Part shown: in pieces, positions 37,833 through 38,136 of the stretch | Position numbering within the stretch: the first letter of the stretch is position 1 | Layout: each line of letters begins with the position of its first letter | Assembly (NCBI GenBank): GCA_031278395.1 | Contig: JAITKM010000009.1 | Location: 1 to 38,136 of the forward strand | From: Deltaproteobacteria bacterium | GTDB taxonomy: Bacteria > Bdellovibrionota_C > UBA2361 > SZUA-149 > JAITKM01 | Direction of reading: 5' to 3' | DNA: 38,136 nt | Translations under genes and position numbers: made by a program | Notes under the pieces: generated by a model | Database searches by the model: none | What the model saw: the letters and a program-made list of their open reading frames with translations, nothing else | What the model was told of the DNA's origin: nothing

Positions 37833-38136
37833 TTATACAAACGGAAGTTCCTTTTTTAACTTGTCATCATTTTCTATAGGATTTTTTCCTTTTACATCAT
37901 CATCACCGCCGTTTAATTGTCCGTCGCCATCACCAACAGGATAATCGCTTTTACCTATTCCACGCCACGGTTGACAGCCCCAACCTTTCTGGTAGGCGGC
38001 TGGTTTACTTTTATCTTCTACACCATCTGTATAATTTGATTTCCACGGGCAAGTGCAAGCTGTGCGCTTGTTCCAGAACATTAATCTAACCGATCCCTTT
38101 TGTCTAAAATTAAATTTATCGGCTTTAAAAACATCT
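37833..38136 (-). CDS. C-terminal part of a Cys- and Asp-containing protein, truncated by the window edge
   Basis: The frame stays open upstream of the track ATG at 38081 to the window edge: ...DVFKADKFNFRQKGSVRLMFWNKRTACTCPWKSNYTDG... . Confidence 0.55.
   Translation of the reverse strand, partial: DVFKADKFNFRQKGSVRLMFWNKRTACTCPWKSNYTDGVEDKSKPAAYQKGWGCQPWRGIGKSDYPVGDGDGQLNGGDDDVKGKNPIENDDKLKKELPFV

Overview
This is an AT-rich bacterial chromosomal window, apparently Gram-negative and flagellated (msbA-like, DUF4124, fliS). I did not resolve its phylum. Three zones stand out. (1) About 240-5500 is an accessory block: a truncated RibD_C/DHFR-like ORF, an archaeal-type S-adenosylmethionine synthetase 2 nt upstream of a full-length GluRS paralogue with degraded HIGH/KMSKS motifs, a HAD phosphatase with a likely 1-nt frameshift, a small P-loop kinase and an S51-type peptidase. 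This is the best candidate for an undescribed pathway. (2) About 5700-24200 is mostly housekeeping: rdgB, dgkA, a str/S10 operon that stops at rplD and runs into yqeY, tRNA-Ile, tRNA-Ala and a CCA-adding enzyme, fliS, rpsA, cmk, greA and tRNA-Arg. Several intergenic regions here carry a family of inverted-repeat elements with the consensus end TCTGGTATGGGGTTACTTT. (3) About 24300-38136 holds a phosphatase/MscS/coiled-coil operon, nuoN, a biotin-dependent carboxylase operon whose biotin-carboxylase subunit has lost key active-site residues, PBP4, an MsbA-like transporter, a GT2 enzyme and a right-edge partial gene. No rRNA, CRISPR array, prophage or intact transposase was seen. Family calls come from motif recognition by eye; no database search was run.
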